7,050 nt of DNA from Candidatus Omnitrophota bacterium (lineage in GTDB: Bacteria; Omnitrophota; Koll11; Gygaellales; JAHJCI01), in contig JAUXFU010000042.1 of NCBI GenBank assembly GCA_030622705.1, positions 1 to 7,050 of the forward strand. The letters run 5' to 3'. The position numbers were made by a program, and so were the translations under genes. The notes beneath the pieces are model-generated. The model saw nothing but the letters and a program-made list of their open reading frames with translations. It made no database searches and was not told the DNA's origin. Shown one piece after another: positions 6,131 through 7,050 of this stretch (within the stretch, counting starts at the first letter, position 1; every line of letters begins with the position of its first letter).

Positions 6131-6173
6131 TTATCTGTAAGCTTACCTGATTTTATGGATACCGGGATTGGAA

Positions 6174-6626
6174 TCACTCTATCTGCTTTGTATTCAAGTA
6201 GGTTGTTAGCAATAATTGTTGTGATGCGGCCCTCTCCTGCCAGCTGACTCGCACCGCTACCTTCTGAAGCTTATCCTCAATCAGGAGAAAGACATCCGGC
6301 TTTTTGCCGGGCAGGAAATTCTGGGGAAACTTTTGCATATCTATTGGCTGGGGGGTTATTTCGGTAAAAACCTTAAAAACCTTATTTGATTTAATCACCT
6401 CTTCTTCAGAAAATGACTCTTGCTCCAAGCCATTCTCCGTTAACTCAACCTCTTCTAAATCCTCTAATTTCCCGGCAGCAATACAGGCGGCTAAAAACCT
6501 ATTCTGCGCACAAGTCACAACCCGTATCCCTGAACTTACGCTTTGTAAAATAAACACAAGCCCAACCGTAAGAACAACCACGGCTATCATCAACTCAATC
6601 ATCGTAAATGAACTTTTTCTCTTCAT
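6174..6626 (-). CDS. gspI: Type II secretion minor pseudopilin GspI
   Basis: Predicted minor pseudopilin of 150 residues, slightly longer than typical GspI (~120-130). The N-terminus MKRKSS|FTMIELM has Phe at mature +1 and Glu at +5, followed by a hydrophobic helix (about 7-28). The C-terminal VAVRVSWQERAA...LLTTYL resembles the GspI β-strand region. The residue before cleavage is Ser where prepilin peptidase normally requires Gly. GspI nucleates the tip complex with GspJ and GspK, which follow immediately. The ATG at 6626 is the only sensible start, yet the sequence upstream of it is the pyrimidine-rich strand of the 9-bp array (CTCT, TTATTTC) and has no Shine-Dalgarno. Other type IV pilin-like proteins (PilV-type) share this N-terminus, so the assignment leans on order. 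Confidence 0.75.
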   Translation of the reverse strand: MKRKSSFTMIELMIAVVVLTVGLVFILQSVSSGIRVVTCAQNRFLAACIAAGKLEDLEEVELTENGLEQESFSEEEVIKSNKVFKVFTEITPQPIDMQKFPQNFLPGKKPDVFLLIEDKLQKVAVRVSWQERAASQQLLLTTYLNTKQIE

Positions 6627-6630
6627 AACA

Positions 6631-6756
6631 GAAATAATGAGAGTAACGAGAGTAACGGAACTAACAGAAATAACGAGAGTAATGGACTAAACGAGCCTAA
6701 CGAAAATAACGAGAGTAACGGGAATAACGAGAGTAACGGAAATAACGGAAGTAACG
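6631..6756. repeat. 14-unit, 9-bp tandem repeat array between gspG and gspI
   Basis: Fourteen consecutive 9-mers remain in exact phase over 126 bp with no insertion or deletion. The + strand consensus is roughly RARRTAACG, commonest as AGAGTAACG and GAAATAACG, which tend to alternate and give an 18-bp higher-order period. The TAACG core is retained in most units; units at 6631, 6658, 6676 and 6685 are variants. The array begins 4 bases beyond the gspI start codon and runs to within 3 bases of the gspG stop, so it is the whole intergenic region. It is far too short in unit, and lacks spacers, to be CRISPR. Confidence 0.9.
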
Positions 6757-6759
6757 GAA

Positions 6760-7050
6760 TTACCAATTCGTAACATCATCAGTGGTGCCGGATTGCCCAT
6801 CCCGGCCGAGGGAATAAAGATCATAACTGTGAGGATTATGCACGCCTGACTTCTGATAAACATATTCCTTGCCCCACGGGTCAAGTGGTTTCTTTTTCAG
6901 ATACGGCCCCTTCCAATTCGCCGCGTCGCCTGGCTTAGTAGTCAACCCATCCAGAGATGCGGGATATATCCCGTTATCCATCTCGTATAAATCCAATGCT
7001 AAGGAGATATTTGCATCGATATCTGCCTGGGCAGCAGCAATACGTGCCTG
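6760..7050 (-). CDS. gspG: Type II secretion major pseudopilin GspG, C-terminal 96 residues (5' end beyond the window)
   Basis: Reading leftward from the right edge, the frame is open with no start codon of its own. It begins within the N-terminal helix (ARIAAAQADIDANISLAL), so the real gene continues past 7050 and the TTG at 6996 is internal. Family hallmarks are LYEMDNGIYPASLDGL, WKGPYLKKKPLDPWGKEY, and the C-terminal YDLYSLGRDGQSGTTDDV ending in NW. That C-terminal loop, with Ser and paired Asp, is where GspG binds the calcium ion needed for pseudopilus stability. GspG is the main fibre subunit of the type II secretion pseudopilus. Its TAA stop lies within 3 bases of the tandem array. Confidence is high because of the DPWG and DxYSLGxDG signatures. 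Confidence 0.9.
   Translation of the reverse strand, partial: QARIAAAQADIDANISLALDLYEMDNGIYPASLDGLTTKPGDAANWKGPYLKKKPLDPWGKEYVYQKSGVHNPHSYDLYSLGRDGQSGTTDDVTNW

Noticed and set aside
6137..6146. Perfect 10-bp palindrome GTAAGCTTAC between gspI and gspJ.
   Set aside because: A single 10-bp palindrome in AT-rich DNA with no second copy and no promoter around it is too weak to call an operator.
6304..6690. 128-codon + strand ORF opposite gspI.
   Set aside because: Its protein is Ser/Thr-rich without a recognisable fold, and its end is only the tandem array. gspI on the other strand has a clear pseudopilin N-terminus and operon context.
6631..6756. CRISPR array.
   Set aside because: Units are 9 bp, contiguous and without spacers; no cas gene is visible.
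6628..6774. A + strand frame through the 9-bp array encodes an Asn-rich NESNGNNESNG-like peptide.
   Set aside because: It has no ATG, GTG or TTG start before the repetitive part, opens just after a TGA and ends at a TAA at 6772. A 9-bp period keeps frames open automatically, and it lies antisense to gspG and gspI.
6760..6996. A complete 78-residue protein starting at TTG 6996.
   Set aside because: The frame is open to the window edge and the upstream residues continue the GspG N-terminal helix, so this is the C-terminal part of a longer gene.

Overview
The window looks like chromosomal DNA from an AT-rich, uncultured diderm bacterium. It carries lipid A genes (lpxB and an msbA-type exporter), so the cell has an LPS-type outer membrane. 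It also carries a cluster of type II secretion / type IV-pilin-like minor pseudopilins. The combination of lpxB, a GnnA-like Gfo/Idh/MocA oxidoreductase, an MsbA-type exporter and pseudopilins with extra 'GFTPLE'-like motifs reminds me of Candidatus Omnitrophica (OP3) or a similar candidate phylum. That placement is from memory of gene content and is only moderately secure.

Layout, left to right. (1) 1-332: the 3' end of an unidentified + strand gene overlaps the start of a tiny ORF (89-166). That ORF reads like the first 25 residues of a DGC-type zinc-binding protein, and it stops just before a GGGGACGG-bounded stretch that looks like a repeat remnant. (2) 333-2141, - strand: MsbA-type lipid exporter ABC protein. 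(3) 2151-2194: an unusual divergent control region. Two sigma70-like promoters are interleaved on a 21-bp near-perfect dyad, and each places its start point almost on the initiation codon of its gene, so both messages may be leaderless. (4) 2200-3135, + strand: Gfo/Idh/MocA sugar-nucleotide dehydrogenase of the GnnA type. (5) 3136-3431: no gene, but a ~231-bp MITE-like imperfect palindrome. (6) 3432-4553, + strand: lpxB. (7) 4555 to the right edge, - strand: pseudopilin operon in the transcription order gspG (partial) - gspI - gspJ - gspK. It ends one base from lpxB, tail to tail.

How the genes fit together: the oxidoreductase may modify UDP-GlcNAc, LpxB condenses the disaccharide of lipid A, and the MsbA-type protein flips the product across the inner membrane. 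The pseudopilins would form the periplasmic pseudopilus of a type II secretion system. GspI, GspJ and GspK are the tip-complex subunits and GspG is the major subunit.

The most interesting content is repeat-related. A 14-unit, 9-bp tandem array fills the gspG-gspI gap where gspH usually sits. A direct-plus-inverted 19-bp repeat lies inside the gspJ signal-leader coding sequence and encodes a decoy 'GFTPLE' motif ahead of the true prepilin site. I saw no tRNA, rRNA, CRISPR array or transposase gene.
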